From the NCBI GenBank assembly GCA_036008685.1, contig DASYNF010000210.1:62001-126000 (forward strand): 64,000 bases of DNA, given 5' to 3'. Shown here piece by piece: positions 33,638 through 42,209 of the stretch. The stretch comes from Actinomadura_C sp036008685 (GTDB lineage Bacteria > Actinomycetota > Actinomycetes > Streptosporangiales > Streptosporangiaceae). A model generated the notes under the pieces. The model saw only the letters and a list, made by a program, of their open reading frames with translations, was not told the origin of the DNA and made no database searches. Each line of letters begins with the position of its first letter. Position 1 is the first letter of the stretch. Made by a program: the position numbers and the translations under genes.

Positions 33638-34822
33638 TCAGCGCAGGGCCTTGGTCCAGGCCCTGGTCCACTCCTCGTAGTCGGTGCAGCCACGCCGCCC
33701 GCCGCCACAGTCCTTGGAGGGCGTGTGCGCGAAGACGACCCTGTCGATGTACGGGCGGTCGCCCACGTGATAGGTCGTGCAGAACTCGGCCTTGAGCCGG
33801 TCGCGGGAGCACGCCTCGGGGTTGGCCGGAGCCACGCCGTCCCACTCGGCGACCTGCTGCTGTACGTCAGGGGAGGTCATCCAGTTGAGCCACTGGTACA
33901 TGCAGCTCGGGTGCTCGGCCCGGGCGCCGAGCATCCAGGCGTCCATCCACCCGGTGACGCCCTCCTTGGGCGTGACTCCCGCGGCCGACCGGCCCGCCCG
34001 GCCCAGCACGTCGACGTGATAGGGCCAGACCTCCCCGATCACGGCCTCTCCCCCGGCGAAGGAGTTGATCGCGTCGGAGGGGTGCAGCCAGTAGGACTTC
34101 ACATGAGGACGCTGCTCGGCCAGCACCTGGGCCGCGGCGGCGAGCTGCCGGGGGGTGAGGGCGTAGACGTCCGTGATCTTTAGGGAACGGTCACGCGACT
34201 TCAGATAGAGGGCCGCGTCGGCGAGCGTCAGCGGGCTGTCCCGCATGACGACCCGGCCGGTGTACTTCTTCGCCTCGGCGGGGTCGAAGAGCGCCCCCCA
34301 GCTCGTCGGTGCGGGCTGGACCGCCTTGGGGTCGTACATCAGCTGGTTCACGCCCCAGACGAACGGTACGCCGTAGACCCTTCCCCGCTTGGTGAGCTGG
34401 CCCCGCAGGTCACGGTCGAGGTCCTTGTAGCCGTCGATGAGGTCGGGGTTGACGGGTGCCGCCTGAGCCGCCGCGATGAGCTGCCCGGCGACCTCCGGGG
34501 GTGCCGAGACGCCGTCGTAGCGCCGGGCCGGATCGGACATGAGGCCGACCATCTCCTGCGCGGTGGCCGCGCTCTTGACGCTGACCTTGCACTTGGTGCG
34601 TTCCTCGAACGGCGTGACCCAGTCGACACGCGGGTCGCTGGCGCCGTTCTCGGCGTATCCGGGCCACGCGACCAGCGTGAGCGCCCCCTCCCCGGGTCCG
34701 ATGGTGCGGGCGACCTGCACGGTGTTGGCGCGTTTCTCGCCACCGCCGCCGCATCCCGCGAGAACCGTGAGCCCGACGACCATCGCCGCGACCACGCGCG
34801 GTGTCCTGCGTGGATGCCTCAT
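33638..34822 (-). CDS. ABC transporter substrate-binding lipoprotein, polyamine (PotD)-like
   Basis: The 394-residue secreted lipoprotein has lipobox VLAGC near residue 25. The mature domain begins LTLVAWPGYAENGASDPRVD and continues with VTPFEERTKCKVSVK and RRYDGVSAPPEVAG, typical of spermidine/putrescine-type binding proteins (family 6/8). The C-terminal portion includes YHVDVLGRAGRSAAGV and a Cys-rich tail. No permease or ATPase gene is adjacent, so it depends on partners elsewhere or is a sensor. The ATG at 34822 follows GGGGAG 4 bases upstream. Ligand identity is inferred from the family. Confidence 0.85.
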   Translation of the reverse strand: MRHPRRTPRVVAAMVVGLTVLAGCGGGGEKRANTVQVARTIGPGEGALTLVAWPGYAENGASDPRVDWVTPFEERTKCKVSVKSAATAQEMVGLMSDPARRYDGVSAPPEVAGQLIAAAQAAPVNPDLIDGYKDLDRDLRGQLTKRGRVYGVPFVWGVNQLMYDPKAVQPAPTSWGALFDPAEAKKYTGRVVMRDSPLTLADAALYLKSRDRSLKITDVYALTPRQLAAAAQVLAEQRPHVKSYWLHPSDAINSFAGGEAVIGEVWPYHVDVLGRAGRSAAGVTPKEGVTGWMDAWMLGARAEHPSCMYQWLNWMTSPDVQQQVAEWDGVAPANPEACSRDRLKAEFCTTYHVGDRPYIDRVVFAHTPSKDCGGGRRGCTDYEEWTRAWTKALR

Positions 34823-35225
34823 GCTGCTCCCCGACGAAATTTCCGAGCTCCTGTGCGACACGGTGGTGCGGCACTCTGGCGCGGCACAGCGTCGGTGGCG
34901 CAGCACGGCGGATCAACGGACGCGGCGACCGCAGACACTGAGGGTACCGAGATCCGCCGGGCTCCCATGCGCCGCTGCGCCGGAAGGCCCGGGCGGCCGT
35001 GATCGTGCGATGGTCCCTGGGGGCGTGGGGACCATCGCACGATCACCGGAGGGTGGCCGGCGGCGAGCGGAGGGGACGTCGGAGGGGACGGAGCCGGGAG
35101 ACACCGTCACGGACCCGGGGAGCAGGGGGTGCGCGTCCGCGCCGCTCGCGGACGTCGCCGGAGGGGGTGGCGCGGTCCTGCCCGCCCCGGGGCCGCGACG
35201 GCACCGGGGCATGGCCTGGCCGGCG
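34823..35225. other. 403-base spacer with long perfect inverted repeat
   Basis: This spacer lies between two minus-strand genes. Its main element is a perfect 19-base inverted repeat (34999-35017 and 35028-35046) with a 10-base loop. The remainder is GC-rich and shows no convincing gene, despite open frames on both strands that are composition artefacts. The spacer should contain the promoter of the solute-binding-protein gene. Confidence 0.5.
34999..35046. terminator. Perfect 19-base-pair stem-loop
   Basis: The arms begin GTGATCGTGCGATGGTCCC and pair without mismatch across a 10-base loop. On the minus strand it follows the small aromatic-rich gene by 180 bases. It could be its terminator, or a mobile hairpin element that would recur elsewhere in the genome. 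Confidence 0.5.
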
Positions 35226-35540
35226 TCACCATGCGGTGCCGCCCGGCCACGCGGCCACCGGTGGTCCACGGAGCCGTGGGGGCGCGATGCCCTCCGGGCG
35301 GAGGGGGCCGGAGGGACCTCGCCGCCCCTGCCGGGGGTCTTGGGGGATCACAACGTGCTGGATCGCCTCGACGCGGGCGATGAGGTCGGCAGTCGTCTCG
35401 GCCTCGACGAAGTCGCCGATGTCGCGCTCCTGCGGTGGGAGCGCCCACCAGTGGCCGGTGAACAGACCGAACCAAATGGTCCAGCGGGGATAACGCCTCC
35501 GGAGCACTTCCGCCTCGGCGGCATGGGCGTCAGCAGGCAT
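35226..35540 (-). CDS. Small aromatic-rich hypothetical protein
   Basis: The 104-residue protein begins MPADAHAAEAEVLRRRYPRW and continues with WFGLFTGHWWALPP and VEAETTADLIARVEA. Short proteins with an RRRYPxWxIWxGxxTGxWWAxPP core are widespread in actinobacteria, often near regulators, with no known function. The second half (after residue 70) is low-complexity and may be read-through beyond the conserved core. It lies upstream of the solute-binding-protein gene on the same strand, separated by a long hairpin. Confidence 0.65.
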   Translation of the reverse strand: MPADAHAAEAEVLRRRYPRWTIWFGLFTGHWWALPPQERDIGDFVEAETTADLIARVEAIQHVVIPQDPRQGRRGPSGPLRPEGIAPPRLRGPPVAAWPGGTAW

Positions 35541-35768
35541 AACGAGGCTCCCTGCGACCAGGACCTTTGTGGCGTCTCATACCATTTGCGACAGGCCCAA
35601 CTGTGTCCCACGACACACTTCTCGGTCAAGAGATGGAGAAATTATTTACAAAGCCCTAAAAGCTGGAAACCTAGTGGCAAGGACACCAATATGCCGGTCA
35701 CTTAGTGACCCGCCGTCATAGCGCGTTCACCGCCCCGTCATCTCCGCCTTCTAGCGTCACGACCTCGG

Positions 35769-37244
35769 ATGATGATCAGAATGGCGACCCGGCGCGTTCT
35801 CCGGGCAGGATGGCCGGCAATCAGCGTTCTCTACCGAAATGGGCTCTTCACCCTGGCTCTTCTCGGCGGCGCGGCGATTCGCCTGGCCACGACGCTGGGA
35901 TATCCCGGTGTCCTCTGGTTCACGGGGGATTCCTACTTCTATCTCGGGCGGGCCCTGCGGGCGCAGCCTTCACCGAGCAAGACCCTCGGCTATCCCTTCG
36001 TCCTGCGCCTCCTGGAGCCGTTCCACAGCCTGACGCTGGTCGCGGCGATCCAGCACCTCATGGGACTCGCCACGGCGGTGATGATCTATGTGCTGCTCCG
36101 GCGCGCGGGACTGGCGGGATGGGTCGCGACGCTGGTCACCGTACCGATGCTCTACGACGCCTACCAGGTGCAGCTCGAACATCTCCTCATGGCCGAGTCG
36201 GTCTTCACCTTCCTCATCGCCACGGCCGCCACACTCATCCTGTGGCGCCCCCGGCCGATGTGGTGGGTGGCCCTCGGCGCGGGTCTCCTCCTCGGCTATG
36301 CGGTCCTCGTCCGTACGGCCGGAGCCGCGATGATCCCCCTGGCCCTCGGGTGCCTGGTCATCCGCCGTGCGGGCTGGCGGGCCTGCGTCGCGGCGGCCGT
36401 CGGCGGAGCGATCCCGCTCGCGGGCTATGCCATGTGGTTCCACTCCCACAGCGGCTCCTATGGCCTCACGACCAGCGACGGCGTCTATCTATGGGGGCGT
36501 ACGGCGACGTTCGCCGACTGTGCCCGCATCCGTCCCCCGGCCGAACAGCGCGGCCTCTGCCTGAGCACCCCGCCACGGGACCGGCTCGCGCCGGGGACCC
36601 TGATCTGGCGCAGTGAAGCGCCACCACGGAACATGCTCGGAGGGGCGGTATCGCCGGACAACAACCGGATACTGCGCGACTTCGCGGTGCGTGCGATCAT
36701 GGCCCAGCCCGGGGACTATCTCCATACGATCGCCGGTGGGGTGCGCATGGCGGTCAGCGGACACCGGTTCCCGCATCCGAACGGCACGACCGAGCACCTC
36801 TATCACTTCCCCGACCGGCCTCAGCTCTTCCCGGCCGGGCGGGAGTGGGCTCCGGGGGGCACCGCCCTCGGTGACGCGTGGTCGTACGGCCGCGAAGTGC
36901 CGAGCCGTGTGGTCGAGCCGCACGCCTCCGAGATGCGCTCCTACCAGGAGCGGGTGTTCCTGCCCGGACCGGCGCTCGGAGCCCTGTTCGTCCTCGGCGC
37001 GGGCGGGATCGTCCTGGCCCGGGGCCTGCGGACCGCGGCACTGACGGCCTGGTCGGCGGCGGTGACCCTCCTGGTGTTCCCGATCGCCACCGCCGACTTC
37101 GACTACCGCTACGTGCTCCCGGCCATGCCCTTCGCCTGCCTGGCCGCGGGCTTCGCACTCGTGCCCGTCCAGCGGCTCCTCAGCCGCTGGTGGGGAACCC
37201 CAGATTCACGCCGCCGTGACTCGGATCCGGCCACCGCGCCGTGA
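35769..37244 (+). CDS. Polytopic membrane glycosyltransferase-like protein
   Basis: This is a 491-residue integral membrane protein with about ten to eleven hydrophobic segments. Its first periplasmic loop has WFTGDSYFYLGRALR, and the DS pair matches the Asp-containing catalytic loop of GT-C enzymes such as GT39/GT83 mannosyl- and arabinosyl-transferases. The large middle loop (residues 225-390) precedes the final membrane block. Donor and acceptor are unknown, but polyprenyl-phosphate sugars would be expected. The preceding 230 bases are less GC-rich and may hold the promoter. It overlaps the convergent mmsA gene by 65 bases. Confidence 0.75.
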   Translation: MMIRMATRRVLRAGWPAISVLYRNGLFTLALLGGAAIRLATTLGYPGVLWFTGDSYFYLGRALRAQPSPSKTLGYPFVLRLLEPFHSLTLVAAIQHLMGLATAVMIYVLLRRAGLAGWVATLVTVPMLYDAYQVQLEHLLMAESVFTFLIATAATLILWRPRPMWWVALGAGLLLGYAVLVRTAGAAMIPLALGCLVIRRAGWRACVAAAVGGAIPLAGYAMWFHSHSGSYGLTTSDGVYLWGRTATFADCARIRPPAEQRGLCLSTPPRDRLAPGTLIWRSEAPPRNMLGGAVSPDNNRILRDFAVRAIMAQPGDYLHTIAGGVRMAVSGHRFPHPNGTTEHLYHFPDRPQLFPAGREWAPGGTALGDAWSYGREVPSRVVEPHASEMRSYQERVFLPGPALGALFVLGAGGIVLARGLRTAALTAWSAAVTLLVFPIATADFDYRYVLPAMPFACLAAGFALVPVQRLLSRWWGTPDSRRRDSDPATAP

Positions 37245-38712
37245 CCGCCTTGGTCCGGGTGTAGAAGTGCACGCCCTCCATGCCGTGCGCGTGGCTGTCC
37301 CCGAACAGCGACGCCTTCCATCCTCCGAATGAGTAATAGGCCATCGGGACCGGGATGGGCACGTTCACGCCGACCATCCCGACCTCGACCTCGTTCTGGA
37401 AGCGGCGCGCCGCCCCGCCGTCGTTGGTGAAGATCGCGGTGCCGTTGCCGTACGGGTTGCCGGCGATGAGTTCCATCGCGGCGTCGTAGGAATCGACCCG
37501 CGCGACCGTGAGGACGGGACCGAAGATCTCATCCCGATAGCAGTCCATGTCCGGAGTGACATGGTCGAGGACCGATGGGCCGAGCCAGAAGCCCTGGCCG
37601 GGGTCCCCGAGCACAGGGGCGTGCCGGCCGTCGATGGCCAGGGCCGCCCCCTGCGCCACACCGCTGTCCAGGTAGGACTCCACCTTGTCGCGGTGGTCCT
37701 TTGTCACCAGCGGCCCCATGTCGGAGCGCTCGTCGTCACCGGGCCCGATCCGGAGCCTGGACACCCGTTCGGCGATCTTGTCCATGAGGATGTCCCCCAC
37801 CGGGTCGACCGCGACCACCACCGAGATCGCCATGCACCGCTCACCGGCGGAGCCGAAGCCGGCCGAAACCGCGGCGTCCGCGGCCAGGTCGAGATCCGCG
37901 TCGGGGAGCACCACCATGTGGTTCTTGGCCCCGCCGAGCGCCTGGACCCGCTTGCCGCCGCGCGCCGCGGTCTCGTAGATGTAGCGGGCGATGGGCGTCG
38001 AGCCGACGAAGCTGACGGCCTTGACGTCGGGGTGCTCCAGCAGGCCGTCCACGGCGGCCTTGTCGCCGTGGACCACGTTGAAGACACCGTCCGGCAGTCC
38101 GGCCTCGGCCCAGAGTTCGGCCAGCCGCACGGAGGCCGAGGGATCCTTCTCCGAGGGTTTCAGCACGAAGGTGTTGCCGCACGCGATCGCCACCGGGAAC
38201 ATCCACATCGGCACCATCGCGGGGAAGTTGAACGGCGTGATGCCGGCCACGACCCCGAGCGGCTGCAGGATCGAGTAGGCGTCCACCCGGGTGGAGATGT
38301 TCTCCGAGAACCCGCCTTTGAGCAGATGCGGGATCCCGCAGGCGAACTCCACGACCTCGAGCCCGCGCGCCACCTCACCGGCCGCGTCGGACTCGACCTT
38401 GCCGTGTTCGGAGCTGATGATCTTCGCGAGCTCCTCCCGATGGACGGTGAGGAGCTCCCGGAATCGGAACAGGATCTGGGTGCGCTTGGCCAGCGACGCG
38501 TCCCGCCAGGCCGGGAAGGCCGCCTTGGCCGCCGCGACGGCCGCGTCCACGTCCGCCCGCCCGGCGAAGGCGACCGTGCCGGAGACCCGGCCGGTCGCGG
38601 GATTGAAGATCTCCCCGTGCCGCTCGGCGGGGCGATCCGCGGGCTTGCCGTTGATCCAGTGCCGGATGTGGCCGCGCGTGACGTCTCCCGCGGATCCGCG
38701 CTCCGGCGTCAC
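37180..38712 (-). CDS. mmsA: CoA-acylating methylmalonate-semialdehyde dehydrogenase
   Basis: This enzyme oxidises methylmalonate or malonate semialdehyde to propionyl- or acetyl-CoA in valine, pyrimidine and inositol breakdown. The 510-residue protein has WINGKPADRPAE near the N-terminus and PSEKDPSASVRLAELW. The NAD region is VSFVGSTPIARYIY, the catalytic Cys is in GSAGERCMAISVV, and the C-terminal signature is PYGNGTAIFTNDG with the GGWKASLFGDSHAHG segment. GTG overlaps the aminotransferase stop by four bases. The pairing indicates catabolism of beta-alanine or beta-aminoisobutyrate. Confidence 0.94.
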   Translation of the reverse strand: MTPERGSAGDVTRGHIRHWINGKPADRPAERHGEIFNPATGRVSGTVAFAGRADVDAAVAAAKAAFPAWRDASLAKRTQILFRFRELLTVHREELAKIISSEHGKVESDAAGEVARGLEVVEFACGIPHLLKGGFSENISTRVDAYSILQPLGVVAGITPFNFPAMVPMWMFPVAIACGNTFVLKPSEKDPSASVRLAELWAEAGLPDGVFNVVHGDKAAVDGLLEHPDVKAVSFVGSTPIARYIYETAARGGKRVQALGGAKNHMVVLPDADLDLAADAAVSAGFGSAGERCMAISVVVAVDPVGDILMDKIAERVSRLRIGPGDDERSDMGPLVTKDHRDKVESYLDSGVAQGAALAIDGRHAPVLGDPGQGFWLGPSVLDHVTPDMDCYRDEIFGPVLTVARVDSYDAAMELIAGNPYGNGTAIFTNDGGAARRFQNEVEVGMVGVNVPIPVPMAYYSFGGWKASLFGDSHAHGMEGVHFYTRTKAVTARWPDPSHGGVNLGFPTSG

Positions 38713-40013
38713 CGCTGGACGCTCGCTTCGCGGTCGGCCGCCTCGAGAGCGTCGATGAGGATGCCGAGGCCCTCTTCGGCCTCGGCCCGGGTGAGGGTCA
38801 GCGGCGGGGCCATGCGGATCACGTTGCCGTACAGGCCGCCCTTGCCGACCAGCAGACCGCGGGTCCTGGTCTCCTCCATGAGCCGCGCCGCGAGAGCCGG
38901 ACTCGGCTCTCCGGTCACCGGGTCCACCAGCTCGACGGCGAACATGAGCCCCTTCCCCCGCACGTCCCGGGCGATGGCGAGACGCCGGGCCGCCGCACGA
39001 AGTCCTTCGATGAGGAACGCACCGGTCTTGGCGGCATTGGCCTGTAGATCATGATCGAGCACGTAGTCGAGGGTCGCGTTGGCCGCCGCCATCGCGATCG
39101 GGTTGCCACCGAAGGTGGACAGCCCGGTGGCGTGCAGCGCGTCGAGCAGTTCCCCGCGGGCGACCACGCCGCCCACCGCGAACCCGTTGCCGAGGCCCTT
39201 GGCGAAGGTCATCGCGTCCGGGATGACACCGTGGCCGTCGATGCCCCAGAACCCCTGGCCGGTACGGCCCCAGCCGGTCTGCACCTCGTCGGAGACGAAC
39301 AGGATCCCATGCTCGTCCAGGACGTCCTTGTAGGCGAGGAACAGCCCGTCGGGCGCCATGGTGAAACCCCCGACGCCCTGGATCGGCTCGGCGATCAGGC
39401 AGGCCACGTCACCGGCGGTGGCCGTGTCGAGCACGTGCCGGAGGTCCTCGACGCACACCTTGACGTAGTCGGAGTCCGAGAGCCGCGCGAACTGCGGCAG
39501 GTGACGATCGCCTCCGTGCAGGAAGTGCACGTTGAACGGCGAGTGCGAGGTGTTCCTCCAGCTCCGGTTGCCCGTGACGCCGATGGCTCCGAAGGACCGG
39601 CCGTGGTAGCTCTGGCGCATCGCGAGCACCTGGTCGGACCTGCGGGCGTAGGTCGCGATGAGGAGCGCGGTCTCGTTGGCCTCGGTGCCGGAGTTGGTGA
39701 AGAACACCTTGGCGTTCTCGATGCGGGACAGCTTCGCGATCTTCTCCGCGAGCTCGATCTGGCCGCGCAGCAGATACAGCGTCGAGGTGTGCACGACGCC
39801 GGTGGCGAGCTGGCGCTCCACGGCCTCACGCACCTCGGCCACGTCGTAGCCGATCATGTTGGTGAGGATCCCCGCGAAGAAGTCGAGGTAGGTCTTGCCC
39901 TCGGCGTCCGTGACGCGGTTGCCCTTGCCGCTCACGATCTCGATGGGCCGCTCGTAATTGAGGGGCACCCAGTTCGGGATGACCGCACGGTGGCGGTTCA
40001 GCAGGTCCGACAT
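38709..40013 (-). CDS. Class III aminotransferase (beta-alanine/aminoisobutyrate type)
   Basis: This is a 434-residue PLP aminotransferase. The PLP phosphate-binding region is VFFTNSGTEANETAL, the substrate loop is SYHGRSFGAIGVTG, the PLP Asp is in LFVSDEVQTGWGR, and the Schiff-base Lys is in MTFAKGLGNGFAVGG. Its overlap with the methylmalonate-semialdehyde dehydrogenase gene suggests it supplies that enzyme with a semialdehyde made from beta-alanine or beta-aminoisobutyrate. 4-Aminobutyrate is an alternative substrate. The PucR gene upstream may regulate the operon. Confidence 0.92.
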   Translation of the reverse strand: MSDLLNRHRAVIPNWVPLNYERPIEIVSGKGNRVTDAEGKTYLDFFAGILTNMIGYDVAEVREAVERQLATGVVHTSTLYLLRGQIELAEKIAKLSRIENAKVFFTNSGTEANETALLIATYARRSDQVLAMRQSYHGRSFGAIGVTGNRSWRNTSHSPFNVHFLHGGDRHLPQFARLSDSDYVKVCVEDLRHVLDTATAGDVACLIAEPIQGVGGFTMAPDGLFLAYKDVLDEHGILFVSDEVQTGWGRTGQGFWGIDGHGVIPDAMTFAKGLGNGFAVGGVVARGELLDALHATGLSTFGGNPIAMAAANATLDYVLDHDLQANAAKTGAFLIEGLRAAARRLAIARDVRGKGLMFAVELVDPVTGEPSPALAARLMEETRTRGLLVGKGGLYGNVIRMAPPLTLTRAEAEEGLGILIDALEAADREASVQR

Positions 40014-40080
40014 GAGCAGATTCTTTCGCTTGCGGCCGTCCCGGGGCCAGTCCCATCCTGCCGGCGTTCCGCCACGGGAC

Positions 40081-40356
40081 CTACACGGTGTCCAGGCGGC
40101 GGGCCAGCCGGAAGTCGTGCGCCGTGAGCCCCCCGGCAACGTGCGTCCACAGGGTCAGCGTGACCTTGTTCCACTGGATCGTGATGTCGGGATGGTGGTT
40201 CTGCGCCTCGGCCAGCTCCGCCACCTCGTTGACGAAGGCCATCGCCTGCTTGAAGTCGGCCAGCTTGACCGTCTTGACGATGGTGTCTTCGGCACGCCTC
40301 CAGTCGGGCAGTTCCGCCAGCTCGCGCGCGATCGTCTCCTCGTCGAGCAGGTCCAT
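40081..40356 (-). CDS. 4a-hydroxytetrahydrobiopterin dehydratase (pterin-4a-carbinolamine dehydratase)
   Basis: The 91-residue protein has the PCD motif HHPDITIQWNKVTLTLWTH, with the N-terminal PDWRRAEDTIVKTVKLADF helix-strand and a C-terminal LTAHDFRLARRLD helix. It recycles the pterin cofactor of aromatic amino-acid hydroxylases, and some homologues instead bind DNA-linked partners. No hydroxylase gene is in the window. The ATG at 40356 gives the usual family length; the frame extends further upstream. It lies 67 bases upstream of the aminotransferase and is likely cotranscribed. Confidence 0.93.
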   Translation of the reverse strand: MDLLDEETIARELAELPDWRRAEDTIVKTVKLADFKQAMAFVNEVAELAEAQNHHPDITIQWNKVTLTLWTHVAGGLTAHDFRLARRLDTV

Positions 40357-40484
40357 AGACCGAGCGTCGCACATCGACCCCCCTCCGGTCCACACTCCAC
40401 GGGCCCGCCGCGGGTTGTCAGAGTGTAAGCTTGAGGAACATACGCCTGACAGGATGATCGGGCCTACGCGCGAGGACCACGGGA

Positions 40485-42131
40485 ATGCTTCCCACTCTGG
40501 CCGACTTCCTCAGGATCGAGCCCGTCCGGCGCGGCCAGCCCCGCGTGGTGGCCGGGGCCGATCGCCTGGACGCCCGGGTCCGGTGGGTGTCCGTCGCGGA
40601 GGTGCCGGACGTCGCGCATCTGCTCCGCGGCGGCGAAGTCGTGCTGACGACCGGCATCGCACTTCCCGACGAACCCTCGCGGCTGCGCACCTACGTCGCC
40701 GAACTCGCCCGTGTGGGGGTCAGCGGGCTCGTCGTCGAGCTGGGCCGCCGCTATGCCGATGAGCTCCCGGCCGCTCTGGTGGACGCCGCCGAAGAACACG
40801 GTCTCCCGGTGATCGCACTGGCCCGCGAGACGATATTCGTCGACGTCACCGAGGCGGTGCACGCCCAGATCATGGACGCGCAGCTGACCGAGCTGCGCGC
40901 CTCCGAGCAGCTCCACGAGATCTTCACCCAGCTGTCCGTCGAGGGCGCCTCCCCGGACGAGGTCGTACGTCAGGTCGCCTCTCTCTGCGGGCGGCCGGTC
41001 GTGCTGGAGAACCTCTCGCACCAGGTGCTCGCCGCCGACTCGGCGGGCACCGACACCACCGAGCTGCTGTCGACCTGGGAGGCCCGGTCCCGTGCCGTAC
41101 GGCCGGAGGAGCGCACCGGTTTCGACGAGACCTCACGCTGGCTCGTCACTTCGGTCGGGGCCCGGGGCGAGGACTGGGGACGTCTGATCATCCTGTGCGC
41201 CGAGGCCCCGTCGCCGCGTGACGTCGTGCTCATCGAACGAGCGGCCACCACCCTCGCGCTCGGCCGGCTGCTGGACCAGCACGCGGAGAGCCTGGAACGC
41301 CAGGCGCACGGCACCATCATCGCCGGGATCCTGGCACACGCCTACTCCGATCCGCGGGAGGCCGCGGCCCGGGCCCGGGCCCTCGGCGTGCCGCTGTCGG
41401 GCCGGCGGCTGCTGGGCGTGATCGTGCGCCCCCGCCGGACAGAGCCCGAGCAGAAGGACCTGTCGCGGGCCGGCGCCGTACCGCTGCCGGAGCGGCTGAC
41501 CGAGCTGGCGGAGGCCACCGCCGCGGCCGGCCGCGAGGCACATCTGGCCGCCCTCGTGGGCGTCCTGGACGAAGGCACGCCGCAGGCCCGGGTGGGGGTG
41601 CTCGCCTCCCTGCCCGCCCGGGCCCAGGTCGAACAGGTCATGTGCGAGGCCGCGCGGCGGCTGCGCAAGCAGTTCGGCGACGACTATGTCATGGCCACCG
41701 GATCCGTCGTCGAGTCGATCCGGGACGTACGCCGGTCCTTCCTCGAGGCCGAGCAGGTCGCCGACGTCGCGGCCCGCGGCGCCGGCGACCGGCTGTTCTA
41801 TCGGCTGCCCGACCTGCGGCTGCGTGGTCTCCTCCACCTGCTGCGCGATGACACCCGGCTGCAGACCTTCGTGGAGCGGGAGCTCGGTCCCCTGCTGGAG
41901 TACGACGCCGAGCGCGGCACCGATCTGACCCACGTCCTCGGCCTCTATCTCGACACCGGCCGCAACAAGGCGGCCGCCGCGCAGCAGGCGCATCTGTCCC
42001 GTCCGGCGTTCTACGAGCGCCTGCGACGGATCGAGCGGGTGCTCGGGTCCGACCTGGACGACGTCGAATCATGCGCGTCCCTGCACGTCGCCCTGCTCGC
42101 CCTCGGCTCCGTACGGCGCGATCACGGCTGA
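40485..42131 (+). CDS. PucR-family transcriptional regulator
   Basis: The 548-residue regulator has an N-terminal PucR sensor domain. It begins LPTLADFLRI and continues RVVAGADRLDARVRWVSVAE and VPDVAHLLRGGEVVLTTGIAL. The middle region is GGDEF-like, and the C-terminal PucR HTH reads LYLDTGRNKAAAAQQAHLSR. Family members control purine, GABA and amino-acid catabolism. It is divergent from the PCD-aminotransferase-mmsA operon and probably activates it. TGTCAG (40416) and CTGACA (40446) in the spacer could be half-sites, but the spacing is wide. Confidence 0.93.
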   Translation: MLPTLADFLRIEPVRRGQPRVVAGADRLDARVRWVSVAEVPDVAHLLRGGEVVLTTGIALPDEPSRLRTYVAELARVGVSGLVVELGRRYADELPAALVDAAEEHGLPVIALARETIFVDVTEAVHAQIMDAQLTELRASEQLHEIFTQLSVEGASPDEVVRQVASLCGRPVVLENLSHQVLAADSAGTDTTELLSTWEARSRAVRPEERTGFDETSRWLVTSVGARGEDWGRLIILCAEAPSPRDVVLIERAATTLALGRLLDQHAESLERQAHGTIIAGILAHAYSDPREAAARARALGVPLSGRRLLGVIVRPRRTEPEQKDLSRAGAVPLPERLTELAEATAAAGREAHLAALVGVLDEGTPQARVGVLASLPARAQVEQVMCEAARRLRKQFGDDYVMATGSVVESIRDVRRSFLEAEQVADVAARGAGDRLFYRLPDLRLRGLLHLLRDDTRLQTFVERELGPLLEYDAERGTDLTHVLGLYLDTGRNKAAAAQQAHLSRPAFYERLRRIERVLGSDLDDVESCASLHVALLALGSVRRDHG

Positions 42132-42209
42132 GCCGGCCGCCGCCGGGCCGTCACGCATCCCGAGCCGCCTCTGGACCGGCCCGGCCTCTTCGGAGTAGCT
42201 TTCGCCGCC

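Noticed and set aside
34913..35269. 118-residue minus-strand frame in the long spacer
   Set aside because: The translation has no recognisable motifs and the region carries a perfect inverted repeat; it looks like composition-driven open sequence.
40416..40451. TGTCAG...CTGACA as a PucR binding site
   Set aside because: The arms are only six bases and 24 bases apart, too weak to list as a feature.
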